Below, piece by piece: positions 8,393-16,808 of a stretch of DNA of 64,000 nt (its first letter is position 1; every line of letters begins with the position of its first letter). The notes beneath the pieces are model-generated. The model ran no database searches. It was given only the letters and a program-made list of their open reading frames with translations, and was not told where the DNA came from. Source of the stretch: SCN-70-22 sp046327755 (GTDB lineage: Bacteria > Gemmatimonadota > Gemmatimonadetes > Gemmatimonadales > Gemmatimonadaceae). The stretch spans positions 45,339 through 109,338 of the forward strand of contig JAXLXW010000016.1 of assembly GCA_046327755.1 (NCBI GenBank), in the 5' to 3' direction. A program made the position numbers and the translations under genes.

Positions 8393-8874
8393 TCGTCGCG
8401 GCTCACCCCGTACACCGCCGGGACGGGAACGCCCAGCATTCGCAGGCTCATCGTCAACTGGCCGCGGTGGTGGTACACGTGGTTCATCCCCACCATGCGG
8501 AACATCGCCGCGCGGGGAACCGTCATCACCGGGACGCCGTCGCGGGTGAGCGACCACGGGGTCATCAACCACTCGTCGGTGGCGGACGACAGGCACTGAC
8601 GCACCGCCGACTCACTCGCCGCCAGCGCCTGCAGGATCTCGGCGCGAGACGACGCCGCGGGCTGCTGGAACTCGGGGACGGGCATCGCGTCCGTCTGGAT
8701 CATGCGCGTCACTCCCGCCGGCGTCCCCGCCACGTGAAAGGCAAGCTGGCCGAGCGACATCGCCGTGGGGTGCGGCTGCCAGGCAAGTTGGTCGTCCGGA
8801 ACGCGCTCGAGGACGCGGCGCGTCGCGTGCAGTTCCTGCTCGAACTCCGCCAGCAGCTGTTGTCCGATGCTCAT
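8377..8874 (-). CDS. DinB family protein
   Basis: 165 aa. It is a four-helix bundle of the DinB/YfiT superfamily, metal-dependent enzymes that often act as thiol S-transferases. The expected histidines are His47 in LAFHVAG and the later pair in MNHVYHHRGQL; WQPHP near residue 32 is also typical. The start follows the usual MSIGQQLLAEF helix. It is the third gene of a probable arsR-AHSA1-dinB unit (44 bp after AHSA1), a grouping often seen with small stress or detoxification proteins. The substrate is unknown. Confidence 0.85.
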   Translation of the reverse strand: MSIGQQLLAEFEQELHATRRVLERVPDDQLAWQPHPTAMSLGQLAFHVAGTPAGVTRMIQTDAMPVPEFQQPAASSRAEILQALAASESAVRQCLSSATDEWLMTPWSLTRDGVPVMTVPRAAMFRMVGMNHVYHHRGQLTMSLRMLGVPVPAVYGVSRDENPFA

Positions 8875-8918
8875 GGTCGTCGTGACGAGTGGTGAAGGAT
8901 GAAGGAAGCAGCGAAGCG

Positions 8919-9368
8919 TTAGGGCGCGAGACAGGACGGGAGGCGCCCAAGGCACCCTTCCCACCCGGCGCGGTGTCCCTCGCGGCGTTGCTCGGTGCTG
9001 AAGCGCGAGTGTCGCAGCGAGAGGTCGCACCCGGCCGGGACGGCGCGCAGCGTCACTTCGACCAGCGTCTCCTCGCCGTCACCGGTCTCCCAGGCCCACG
9101 TGAACGCAAGGCGGTGTGGGGCCTGGACTTCGACGTACTCCCCCACGCAGATGTGCACCTTGCCGCCGGGTTCGCGCATCTCGATGCGATAGCGCCCGCC
9201 GGCGCGCACCTCGAGCTGGTGCACGGTGGTGGCCATCTGCGCGCTGGGGGCGAACCAGAGCGCTACCGATCCCGGCGAGGTCCACGCCGCCCAGACTTGC
9301 TCGGGCGTCGCGTTGATGGTGCGGGAGATGTCGAGGGAGAGGGCGTCTTTGTGGAGCGGGATGGCCAT
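8919..9368 (-). CDS. SRPBCC/AHSA1-domain protein
   Basis: 149 aa. It is a START-like ligand-binding fold related to the C-terminal domain of Aha1. Typical features are the opening ISRTINATPEQVWAAWT, LWFAPS, GGRYRIEMREPGG and the late LTEVTL-like run (LVEVTLRAV). ATG 9368 follows the usual leader MAIPLHKDALSL. Its first 106 bp overlap the upstream arsR reading frame in another frame. Such proteins are typically encoded just after an ArsR repressor that controls them. No enzymatic role can be assigned. Confidence 0.87.
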   Translation of the reverse strand: MAIPLHKDALSLDISRTINATPEQVWAAWTSPGSVALWFAPSAQMATTVHQLEVRAGGRYRIEMREPGGKVHICVGEYVEVQAPHRLAFTWAWETGDGEETLVEVTLRAVPAGCDLSLRHSRFSTEQRREGHRAGWEGCLGRLPSCLAP

Positions 9369-9748
9369 GCGGAGTCTCCGGTCGTGCGTGCGGTGGTGCG
9401 TGCGGTCGTGCCTGCAGCCATGGGTGGATGCTGCGTGGCGAGGAAGCGTTCGAGGGAGTCGAGTTGCCCTTCCCAGAAGGCGCGGTAGTGCGACAGCCAC
9501 TCGGCGGCGCCAGCCAGGGGGCGTGGAGCGAGACGGCAGACGCGCACACGCCCTTCCTTGCGCGCGGTCACGAGCCCGGCGCGTTCGAGATACCGCACAT
9601 GCTTGAGCACCCCGGGGAGGGTGAGCCGGTGCGGGGCGCCGAGTTCGGAGACCGACGCCGCGCCCAGCGACAGGCGCGAGAGCATCGCGCGCCGCACGGG
9701 ATCGGCAAGCGCACTGAAGGTCTGGTCGAGCGTCTTTTGGTTAACCAT
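9263..9748 (-). CDS. ArsR-family winged-helix repressor with an out-of-family tail
   Basis: 161 aa from ATG 9748. Residues 1-105 are a standard ArsR DNA-binding domain (TFSALADPVRRAMLSRL, ASVSELGAPHRLTLPGVLKHVRYLERAGLV, then the RVRVCRL wing). Family members ending in RAFWEGQLDSLERFL normally stop within some 10-15 residues. Here the frame continues about 50 residues across three 12-bp repeats (TTAR-like) and into the AHSA1 gene, yielding a low-complexity Ser/Thr/Arg/Pro tail. The overlap (106 bp) is real in the sequence. The tail may be tolerated or may reflect loss of the original stop. It lacks cysteine metal sites, and probably autoregulates this unit. Confidence 0.85.
   Translation of the reverse strand: MVNQKTLDQTFSALADPVRRAMLSRLSLGAASVSELGAPHRLTLPGVLKHVRYLERAGLVTARKEGRVRVCRLAPRPLAGAAEWLSHYRAFWEGQLDSLERFLATQHPPMAAGTTARTTARTTGDSAWPSRSTKTPSPSTSPAPSTRRPSKSGRRGPRRDR
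9381..9416. repeat. Three tandem 12-bp repeats in the arsR/AHSA1 overlap
   Basis: Three adjoining 12-bp units related to GTCGTGCGTGCG occupy 9381-9416, just upstream of the AHSA1 start and inside the arsR tail. Unit length is a multiple of three, so copy change would alter the ArsR tail length and the leader spacing without a frameshift. Confidence 0.75.
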
Positions 9749-9835
9749 TGGGTAAACTATTGCACCACAGGAACGCCGCGTCAACCCGGAGGTTGCGCGG
9801 CGCGTGGGCGCCCCCCGCGGCGCGGGGGAGCGCGC

Positions 9836-11071
9836 TCAGTCCTCCGGCGTACCTGGAAGGAGGGGCTCGAGGTCGACCGCCTGCGCGCCGTTCTCCGTGC
9901 AGACGGCGTGCTTGGTCTCGCCGGCGTGGTACATCGCCACGCCGGCCCATTCGCCGCGCTTGTTGAGGACGAAGAAGCGGATGTTGAAGTTGGGGTTCCC
10001 CTTCGCGTTGAGCAGGCGGCTCTCCACCGTGTTGGCCCTGATGCGCTTGAGCGCCTCCATCCCCGCGTCCTTGGGGCTCATGCCGCGGCGCATCGACTCG
10101 ACGATGAGGAACGACGAGAGGTTGTAGAGATTGGCCTCGCCCCGCCCGGTGGAGCCGGCGGCACCGACGTCGTTGTCGACGTAGAGCCCGGCACCGAGGA
10201 TGGGCGAGTCACCCGTGCGCCCCGGAATCTTCCAGGCGAGTCCGCTCGTGGTGGTCACGCCGCAGATGTCGCCGTTGGGGCCGATGGCGTCGCAGTTGAT
10301 CGTTCCCCAGAACGACCCTTCGCGCAGCAGGCCGTCGCGCACCATCGAGCGGCCGGCGGCCAGGGCGCGCGACTCCCAGTCGGCGTTAGGCACGCGGTGG
10401 GGGCTCGCCGCGAACGCCGCGTCGCCCGGGTCCTTCTCGTGCTTGTCCTTCGGGGCGCGCCCCTTCCCCCTGGGGTCGAGCCAGTGCTCCGGGTCGACAC
10501 GGCGCTTCCACTCGCGCCACAGGCGCCGCGAGTTCTCCGTGTTGAGGTCGTCCTCGATGGTGAAGCCCATCTGCCGGGCAAACTCGCGCGCGCCCGGCCC
10601 GCTCAGGAGGTGGTGGTCCGTGTAGTCCATCACCGCCTGGGCCACGAGCGACGGGGTGCGCACCCCCTCGATGCAGGCCACGGCGCCGGCGCGCCGGCGC
10701 GGACCGTGCATGCACGACGCATCGAGCTGCACCACGCCGTCAGCGTTAGGCAGCGCCCCGTAGCCGATCCCCGTCTCCAGCGGGTCGAGCTCGGGGATGT
10801 TCACCCCGGCGATGAGGGCGTCGAGGACGTCCTTTCCCTCGGTGATGAGGCGGAAGGCGCGCTGCACCGCGTTCTCGCTCCCGCCGTTCCGGAACTCCCA
10901 TCCGGAGTAGTCGGAGATGACGACCGGACGTACGGCGTGCTTGAGCCACAGTTCGGGTGCGCGTGGCGACGACGCTTCGGCGGTTGCAGGTGCTGCGAGC
11001 GCCACCCCCGCGAGCGGGGCGGCGACGAGGGTCGTCGAGGTGCGCTTCACGAAGTCGCGGCGAGAGAGCAT
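9836..11071 (-). CDS. Tat-exported N4-(beta-N-acetylglucosaminyl)-L-asparaginase (Ntn hydrolase)
   Basis: 411 aa. Glycosylasparaginases cut the GlcNAc-Asn bond of glycopeptides and mature by self-cleavage that exposes an N-terminal threonine. The predicted cleavage site is Gly256-Thr257 in FWGTINCD; the classical bacterial enzyme has Asp before this Thr. Downstream, GVTTTSGLAWK and GRTGDSPILGAGLY are the substrate-binding blocks. The twin-arginine leader SRRDFVKR (3-10) plus a hydrophobic run indicates Tat export. The start is the ATG directly before it. It is divergent from the BNR-repeat gene (176 bp). Confidence 0.9.
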   Translation of the reverse strand: MLSRRDFVKRTSTTLVAAPLAGVALAAPATAEASSPRAPELWLKHAVRPVVISDYSGWEFRNGGSENAVQRAFRLITEGKDVLDALIAGVNIPELDPLETGIGYGALPNADGVVQLDASCMHGPRRRAGAVACIEGVRTPSLVAQAVMDYTDHHLLSGPGAREFARQMGFTIEDDLNTENSRRLWREWKRRVDPEHWLDPRGKGRAPKDKHEKDPGDAAFAASPHRVPNADWESRALAAGRSMVRDGLLREGSFWGTINCDAIGPNGDICGVTTTSGLAWKIPGRTGDSPILGAGLYVDNDVGAAGSTGRGEANLYNLSSFLIVESMRRGMSPKDAGMEALKRIRANTVESRLLNAKGNPNFNIRFFVLNKRGEWAGVAMYHAGETKHAVCTENGAQAVDLEPLLPGTPED

Positions 11072-11247
11072 GGGAGCGGGGGCGCGTGTGATGAGGTGGC
11101 GACGTGCCTGAATTCTTCCGGTGGATCGCGACCGACGGAAGGGTGAGCGGCGAGACGCGGGGGTTCGCGTCCCGCGTCTCGCGAACGCTGTGTGTCGCGC
11201 GGCGCTCGCGCGGGATAGATTCGCGCGTCCCCTTTCCCCCACGCCAG

Positions 11248-14200
11248 ATGTCCCGTCTCTCGACTGTCTCCCGGCTTGGTACGACGGCTGTGATGTGCGC
11301 GTCGCTGACACCGATCGTGTCGAGCGCGCAGTCCCCGTTCGACTCGCTTCGCTTCCGGCAGATCGGCCCCGCCGCACTGGGCGGGCGCATCCATGATGTC
11401 GAAGGGGTGCCGGGAGACCCGCTGACGCTCTACGTCGCCACCGCGTCGGGCGGGTTGTGGAAGACGACGAACAAGGGGACGACGTGGACGCCGATCTTCG
11501 ACAACCAGAAGGTCGCGACGTTCGGCGACGTGGCGATCTTCGAGGGGGATGCGCGCATCCTCTACGTCGGGACAGGAGAGCAGAACAACCGGCAGAGCAG
11601 TTCGTGGGGGAACGGGGTCTACAAGTCGACCGACGCCGGCGCGACGTGGACGCACCTGGGGCTCGAGCGGACGCGGCACATTGGGCGCGTCGCGATCCAT
11701 CCTACCAACCCGGACATCGCGTGGGTCGCGGCGGCCGGCGACCTGTTCGCGCCTAACGCCGACCGCGGCGTCTATCGCACCACGGACGGGGGGCGCAGCT
11801 GGACCAAGACGCTCTTCGTCGATTCGCTCACGGGGGCGACCGACATCGTCGTGAACCCGGTGAACCCTGACGTGGTGATTGCCGCCACGTACCAGCGCCT
11901 CCGCACGCCGTGGGGGTACAACGGGGGGGGCCCCGGCAGCGCGCTCTACAAGTCCGTCGACGGCGGCGCGACCTGGCGCAAGATCACCGAGGGGATCCCG
12001 GCAGGCGACAAGGGGCGCATCGGGCTCGCCATCGCCCGCACCGACCCGCGCGTCGTCATCGCAACCATCGAGCACCGCGCCGAAGGGGGTACCTACCGAT
12101 CCGAAGATGGCGGCGACAGCTGGCGCAAGGTGAACGCGCTCAATCCGCGCCCGATGTACTACTCGTCGCCGGCCATCGACCCCACGAACGCCGACCGTGT
12201 CTGGATCCCCGGCGTCACGGTGTACCGCAGTGACGACGGCGCTCGCACCTTCCGCACGCTCCCCACGGGGCCGACGTACGACGTGGGGCTCAAGGGGGAC
12301 CACCATGCCTTCTGGATCGATCCCTCGAACTCGCGACACGCCTTCCTGGGGGGCGACGGCGGGCTCCACGAGACGTGGGACCTGGGGGAGACGTGGGTGC
12401 GCATGAACAACCTCCCCATCGGGCAGTTCTACTCGGTGGCCGCCGACGACCGCGATCCGTACTGGATCTACGGCGGGATGCAGGACAACCACTCGTGGAT
12501 GGGGCCGAGCGCGACGCGCCACTGGTTAGGCATCGTGAACGAGGACTGGCGCCAGATCGGCTTCGGAGACGGGATGTACCAGCGCCCGGACCCGTTCAAC
12601 AAGCGATGGGTCTACACCGCATCGCAGAACCTCGGGATCCAGCGCTTCGACATCGAGACCGGCGACCGGCTGGGGCTCAAGCCGTTCCCTCCGACCGAAG
12701 GCGACAGCGCGTATCGCTTCGACTGGACCGCCCCCATCATCGTCTCGCGCCACACGCCGGGAACGATCTACGTCGGCGGCAACCGTCTCTTCATCACGCG
12801 CGACTACGGCAACTCGTGGACGCGCACGAAGGACCTCACGCGGCAGGTGAACCGGGACACGCTCCCCATCATGGGGGTGATGGGACGCAACATCACGCTG
12901 TCGCGCTACGACGGCGAGTCGTCGTTCTCCGAGCTGTCGACGATCTCCGAGTCGCCGCTCGACGCCAAGGTGCTCTGGATCGGGACCGACGACGGCGTGG
13001 TGCAGCTGTCGCGCGACGGCGGCGTCACGTGGGACGACGTCACGGCGCGCATCCCCGGCGTCCCCTCGGGGACGTTCGTGAGTCGCGTGCACGCCTCCGC
13101 GTTAGGTCGCGGCGCCGCCTATGTCTCGTTCGACGGACATCGCGGCGGAGACTACGCTCCCTACCTCTTCCGTACGCTCGACTTCGGCGCCACGTGGACG
13201 CGGGTGTCGGGCAACCTTCCCGGCGACATGCCGGTGCGCACGGTGCACGAGTACGACGGGAAGCCCGGCGTCGTCTTCGCGGGGATGGAGTTCGGCCTCT
13301 ACCTCTCGGTGGATACGGCCCGCACCTGGACGCGCGTCGCGTCGCTCCCCACCACGCGCTACGACGACATCCTCGTGCATCCGCGCACGAAGGACGTGAT
13401 CGTGGGGACGCACGGGCGCTCGATCTGGATCCTCGACGACGCCTCGCCGATCGCCGCGTGGTCAGGGGCGATCGCGGCGAAGCGCGTGCACCTCTTCCCC
13501 GTGCGACCGGCGACGCTCTTCCAGTTCTGGGAGGACTTCTCCTATCGGGCGCAGGGGGCGTTCGCCGGGGAGAACCCGAAGGACGGCGCCCTCATCTCCT
13601 ACTCGCTAGGCAGCGCCGCGAATGCCGTCACCATCACGATCGCGACGCCGGCCGGGAAGGTGATTCGATCACTCAAGGGACCGGCGTCCGCCGGCATGGT
13701 CCACCGCATCAACTGGGACCTGCGCCACGCGCCGCCGCCGGCGAGCGGCTTCGGCGGCGATGAGGAAGGGGGGAGTGCCGGTGCACTTCCGCGCCCGCCG
13801 CGTGACATCGACGATCGCGGGCCGTTCGTATCGCCGGGGACGTACGTCGTGACCATCGACGCCGATGGCGAGAAGTCGACGCAATCGGTCGTCGTGAAGC
13901 CCGATCCACTCCTCCCGGTGAGCGTGGCACAGCAGAAGGTGCGCGAGTCGTTCCTGCTCGAGGTAAGCGGGGCGCAGTCGACGGTGGCCGAGGTGGGGCA
14001 GCGGATGACCGCGCTTCGCAAGCAGCTGACCGACCGTCGCACCGGCGCCGCGGAGGGGAGCGGCGCGCGCTCAGGGGCCGACAGCGCGCTCACGCGCCTC
14101 ACCGCGCTGGAGCGCACGCTGCGCGCAGGGCCGGGGGCGGTGCGCGGGCGCGTGTATGGGCTCGCCGGCGAGTTCAACGGACAGGGAGCGCTGCAGGGAT

Positions 14201-14319
14201 CGCTCCATCCGCCAACCAAGACGCATCGCGAGCAGTTCGCGATCATCAAGGCGATCCTCGCCCGCGTGCAGCTGCAACTCGCGGAGCTGGAGGCGAAGGT
14301 TGGCGCGCTGCAGGACTAG
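11248..14319 (+). CDS. Large secreted BNR/Asp-box beta-propeller protein (VPS10/sortilin-like, glycosyl-hydrolase-type annotation)
   Basis: 1023 aa from ATG 11248, which precedes a clean signal peptide (RLGTTAVMCASLTPIVSSAQ). At least seven Asp-box repeats are visible (STDAGATW, TTDGGRSW, SVDGGATW, SEDGGDSW, SRDGGVTW, TLDFGATW, SVDTARTW), each a beta-propeller hairpin. The propeller region spans about 30-760; a C-terminal Ig-like part (about 800-900) and a helical end follow. Proteins of this type are abundant in Gemmatimonadota, Acidobacteria and Bacteroidetes and are often labelled glycosyl hydrolase, although no catalytic residues have been shown. A role in protein or polymer handling outside the cell is plausible. 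Confidence 0.85.
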   Translation: MSRLSTVSRLGTTAVMCASLTPIVSSAQSPFDSLRFRQIGPAALGGRIHDVEGVPGDPLTLYVATASGGLWKTTNKGTTWTPIFDNQKVATFGDVAIFEGDARILYVGTGEQNNRQSSSWGNGVYKSTDAGATWTHLGLERTRHIGRVAIHPTNPDIAWVAAAGDLFAPNADRGVYRTTDGGRSWTKTLFVDSLTGATDIVVNPVNPDVVIAATYQRLRTPWGYNGGGPGSALYKSVDGGATWRKITEGIPAGDKGRIGLAIARTDPRVVIATIEHRAEGGTYRSEDGGDSWRKVNALNPRPMYYSSPAIDPTNADRVWIPGVTVYRSDDGARTFRTLPTGPTYDVGLKGDHHAFWIDPSNSRHAFLGGDGGLHETWDLGETWVRMNNLPIGQFYSVAADDRDPYWIYGGMQDNHSWMGPSATRHWLGIVNEDWRQIGFGDGMYQRPDPFNKRWVYTASQNLGIQRFDIETGDRLGLKPFPPTEGDSAYRFDWTAPIIVSRHTPGTIYVGGNRLFITRDYGNSWTRTKDLTRQVNRDTLPIMGVMGRNITLSRYDGESSFSELSTISESPLDAKVLWIGTDDGVVQLSRDGGVTWDDVTARIPGVPSGTFVSRVHASALGRGAAYVSFDGHRGGDYAPYLFRTLDFGATWTRVSGNLPGDMPVRTVHEYDGKPGVVFAGMEFGLYLSVDTARTWTRVASLPTTRYDDILVHPRTKDVIVGTHGRSIWILDDASPIAAWSGAIAAKRVHLFPVRPATLFQFWEDFSYRAQGAFAGENPKDGALISYSLGSAANAVTITIATPAGKVIRSLKGPASAGMVHRINWDLRHAPPPASGFGGDEEGGSAGALPRPPRDIDDRGPFVSPGTYVVTIDADGEKSTQSVVVKPDPLLPVSVAQQKVRESFLLEVSGAQSTVAEVGQRMTALRKQLTDRRTGAAEGSGARSGADSALTRLTALERTLRAGPGAVRGRVYGLAGEFNGQGALQGSLHPPTKTHREQFAIIKAILARVQLQLAELEAKVGALQD

Positions 14320-14340
14320 TCTCACGCTGCGAGTTCACGC

Positions 14341-14994
14341 ATGACCTCACCGACCGCCATCCTGCTCGCCGTCAACGCCGCCACGCCAATCGAGATGGTG
14401 ATCGGCGACGAAATCGTCACGACCGGGATCGACAAACGGTCGCGAGCGGGCGGGGCACGCCTGACCGTCGACGGGATCGCCGGCGACTTCATCGCCAACA
14501 CCCGCGCGCACGGTGGGGCGGACCAGGCGATCTACCTCTACAGCGCCGAGGACGCCGCCTTCTGGAGCGCCGAGCTGGGAATCGATTGCCCGCCGGGATT
14601 CTTTGGCGAGAACCTGACCATCGATCGCTGGTGGCCCGACGTGCGCATCGGCGACCGCCTGACGAGTGGGACGCTGGTGCTCGAGCTCACGTTCCCCCGC
14701 GTGCCGTGCGCCACGCTCGCGGCGCGCGTGGGGGACCGGCGATTCGTGAAGCGCTTCGCGCAGGAAGGGCGCCCTGGGGTCTATGCGCGTGTCCTCTCGC
14801 CGGGCGACGCGCGGCCGGGCGACACGCTGCAGGTCGCGCCTGCGCCACGCGACTATCCGCTCGCAACGGCGCTCTTTCGGGCCTGGCACGATCGCGCCCA
14901 CCATCGTGATGCGATCCGCGATGCGCTGCGCGCCCCACTCGCCAGCCGCTGGCGTGCGGCGTTCGAGTACGTACTGGAGCATCCGGAGGCGTAG
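14341..14994 (+). CDS. MOSC-domain protein (YiiM-like)
   Basis: 217 aa. MOSC domains bind the molybdenum cofactor or act as sulfur carriers; YiiM-type proteins reduce N-hydroxylated bases with a partner reductase. Visible features are GDFIANTRAHGGADQAIYLY, FGENLTI and the conserved cysteine in PRVPCATLAAR (about Cys122). A helical C-terminal extension (LATALFRAWHD) is typical of YiiM. It starts 21 bp after the BNR gene and may be read from the same transcript, although the functions look unrelated. Confidence 0.88.
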   Translation: MTSPTAILLAVNAATPIEMVIGDEIVTTGIDKRSRAGGARLTVDGIAGDFIANTRAHGGADQAIYLYSAEDAAFWSAELGIDCPPGFFGENLTIDRWWPDVRIGDRLTSGTLVLELTFPRVPCATLAARVGDRRFVKRFAQEGRPGVYARVLSPGDARPGDTLQVAPAPRDYPLATALFRAWHDRAHHRDAIRDALRAPLASRWRAAFEYVLEHPEA

Positions 14995-15020
14995 CGGCGC
15001 AGACGTGGCGTCGGCCTCGA

Positions 15021-15638
15021 TCAGTCGACGCGAACTGTCCCCTGCCCGCCCGTGGCGTTGCCCACGGCGACGCGTAGCGCGTCCACGTTCGACACCGGGA
15101 CGCGCACGACAAGGTCGACCGCCGCGCCGAACTGCTCGTCCAGTACCTCGCCTTCGTGACCAGGGAGGAGGTTGCGCACGGCGGCGAAGGCCGGGTAGCT
15201 CACGTGCAGCCGCACGTCCACGGTCTCGACGCGCACTCGCCGTTCGAGTCGGGTGAGCGCCTCCTGCACTGCAGCGGAATAGGCGCGCACGAGCCCGCCG
15301 GTGCCGAGCTTCGTCCCCCCGTAGTAGCGCGTGACGACGGCAACGATCTCCCCAACTCCCGAATGCATGAGAATGGTGAGCATGGGGCGCCCGGCCGTGC
15401 CGTGCGGTTCGCCGTCGTCGCTCATGCCGATGCGCGCGGTGCTTCCCGGTGGGCCGGCAACAAATGCCCAGCAGTTGTGCGTCGCGTCGGCGAACTCGCC
15501 CTGCATCTCCTTGATGAAGATGTGGGCCGCCTCCGGCGACTCGGCGCGCGCCACGGTGCAGAGGAAGCGGCTGCGCTCGATCACGAGTTCGGCGCGGGCG
15601 CGCGCGGCGGGGATGGGGTAGCGATCGGGGGGTGTCAT
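15021..15638 (-). CDS. YigZ/IMPACT family protein
   Basis: 205 aa. It is a conserved protein with an N-terminal UPF0029 domain and a C-terminal ferredoxin-like domain, implicated in translation-related stress in eukaryotic relatives; the bacterial role is unclear. The signature SDDGEPHGTAGRPML and the motif TRYYGGTKLGTGGLVRAY are complete, as is the early ERSRFLC. Length is normal. It is convergent with the MOSC gene (26 bp) and divergent from the HD-domain gene (97 bp). Confidence 0.92.
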   Translation of the reverse strand: MTPPDRYPIPAARARAELVIERSRFLCTVARAESPEAAHIFIKEMQGEFADATHNCWAFVAGPPGSTARIGMSDDGEPHGTAGRPMLTILMHSGVGEIVAVVTRYYGGTKLGTGGLVRAYSAAVQEALTRLERRVRVETVDVRLHVSYPAFAAVRNLLPGHEGEVLDEQFGAAVDLVVRVPVSNVDALRVAVGNATGGQGTVRVD

Positions 15639-15735
15639 GTCGTGACGGAATATGGCACGACGTCCCCTCGCCGTCTCGCGTGCCGCGTGCTATGCTCGTC
15701 CGACCTTCGACCCTCACGGACCGCGCCGCCCGCAC

Positions 15736-16329
15736 ATGCAGGAGATCGTCGACTTCATCCTCGAACTGGACCGCCTCAAGGGGGTCACGCGCAAGACGCG
15801 CCCATTGGGACTGGACCGATACGAGAACTCCGCCGAGCACAGTTGGCAGCTCGCGCTGCTGGCGATCTCGCTCGCGCACCACGCCGATGCACCGGTGGAC
15901 ATCCACCGCGTGGTCTTCATGCTCCTGGTGCACGACGTGGGCGAGATCGAGGCCGGCGACACGCTGGTGTATGCCGAGGGCGGGTGGGAGGAGCGCAAGG
16001 CAGCGGAGCTGCGCGCGGTGACGCGCATCTTCGGCCTGCTCCCAGACGGGCGCGGCGAGCAGCTGTTGCAGCTGTGGCGAGAGTTCGAGGCGGGGGAGTC
16101 GGCGGAGTCGCGATTTGCCAACGCGGTCGACCGCGCGATGCCCGTGCTGCTCAACCTGGCGAACAACGGGCAGAGCTGGCGTGAGAACGGGATCTCGCAC
16201 GAGCGCGTGGTGGCCCGCGTGGGGCCGCAAGTGAACGCCGGCTGCCCGGCGCTCTGGCACTACCTGCAACATCGTCTCGAAGCGGCGCGCGAGGCCGGGT
16301 GGTTCGGTAGCGCAGCGCCTGTCCGATGA
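15736..16329 (+). CDS. HD-domain phosphohydrolase (YfbR/HDDC2-like 5'-nucleotidase)
   Basis: 197 aa. The metal-binding HD set is intact: His in ENSAEHSW, then HD in LLVHDVGEIEAGD, with the final Asp in FANAVDRAMP. The opening IVDFILELDRLKGVTR matches HDDC2-type deoxynucleoside 5'-monophosphatases. ATG 15736 is chosen because the residues before it (from 15652) are compositionally unlike the protein. It may dephosphorylate nucleotides in salvage. The next gene begins 39 bp after it. Confidence 0.87.
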   Translation: MQEIVDFILELDRLKGVTRKTRPLGLDRYENSAEHSWQLALLAISLAHHADAPVDIHRVVFMLLVHDVGEIEAGDTLVYAEGGWEERKAAELRAVTRIFGLLPDGRGEQLLQLWREFEAGESAESRFANAVDRAMPVLLNLANNGQSWRENGISHERVVARVGPQVNAGCPALWHYLQHRLEAAREAGWFGSAAPVR

Positions 16330-16355
16330 ACCGTCGCCCGACACGTCCATTTTTC

Positions 16356-16360
16356 GGAGG
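16356..16360 (+). promoter_or_regulatory. Shine-Dalgarno GGAGG that fixes the DUF1801 start
   Basis: GGAGG lies 7 nt before ATG 16368. It selects this ATG over the upstream in-frame ATG 16326, which overlaps the HD gene stop. Strong Shine-Dalgarno sites are uncommon in this window. Confidence 0.75.
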
Positions 16361-16367
16361 CACCCTC

Positions 16368-16805
16368 ATGCCCGCCAAGCGATCGGTCGAACGCACGACG
16401 AAGTCCGTCCCCAAACCGCGCGCCGAGGAGGAGACGGTCGATCAGCTCCTCGCCACGCTCGTGCACCCGCGAAAGGCGGAGATCGTCGCGTTGCGCGCGG
16501 CGATCCTCGACGCGCACCCGAGCATTCGCGACGGGGTGAAGTGGAACGCGCCGAGCTTTCGCACCAGCGAGTGGTTCGCGACGATCCACATGCGCGCCAA
16601 GGTCGGGGCGCAGGTGATCCTGCATCTCGGCGCGAAGAAGACGTCGGCAAGCACCGACGGCTTTGCGATCGAGGATCCGCGCCAGCTGCTGCAGTGGCTC
16701 GGGAAGGATCGTGCGACGGTGGTCTTCGCGACGATGGCCGAGCTCGAGGCGAAGCGTGCGGCGTTCCAGCGCCTGCTGCGCGACTGGATCACGCACGTCG
16801 CCTGA
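16368..16805 (+). CDS. DUF1801 (YdhG-like) protein
   Basis: 145 aa. DUF1801 proteins are small alpha/beta proteins; one Bacillus member (Fra/YdhG) is an iron chaperone. Typical pieces are HPRKAEIVALRAAILDAHPSI, VKWNAPSF and the late FATMAELEAKRAAFQRLLRDW helix. A basic 18-residue lead (PAKRSVERTTKS) precedes the domain. It is convergent with the amylase gene, with only 3 bp between stops. A second DUF1801 gene lies at 23200. Confidence 0.85.
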   Translation: MPAKRSVERTTKSVPKPRAEEETVDQLLATLVHPRKAEIVALRAAILDAHPSIRDGVKWNAPSFRTSEWFATIHMRAKVGAQVILHLGAKKTSASTDGFAIEDPRQLLQWLGKDRATVVFATMAELEAKRAAFQRLLRDWITHVA

Positions 16806-16808
16806 CGG

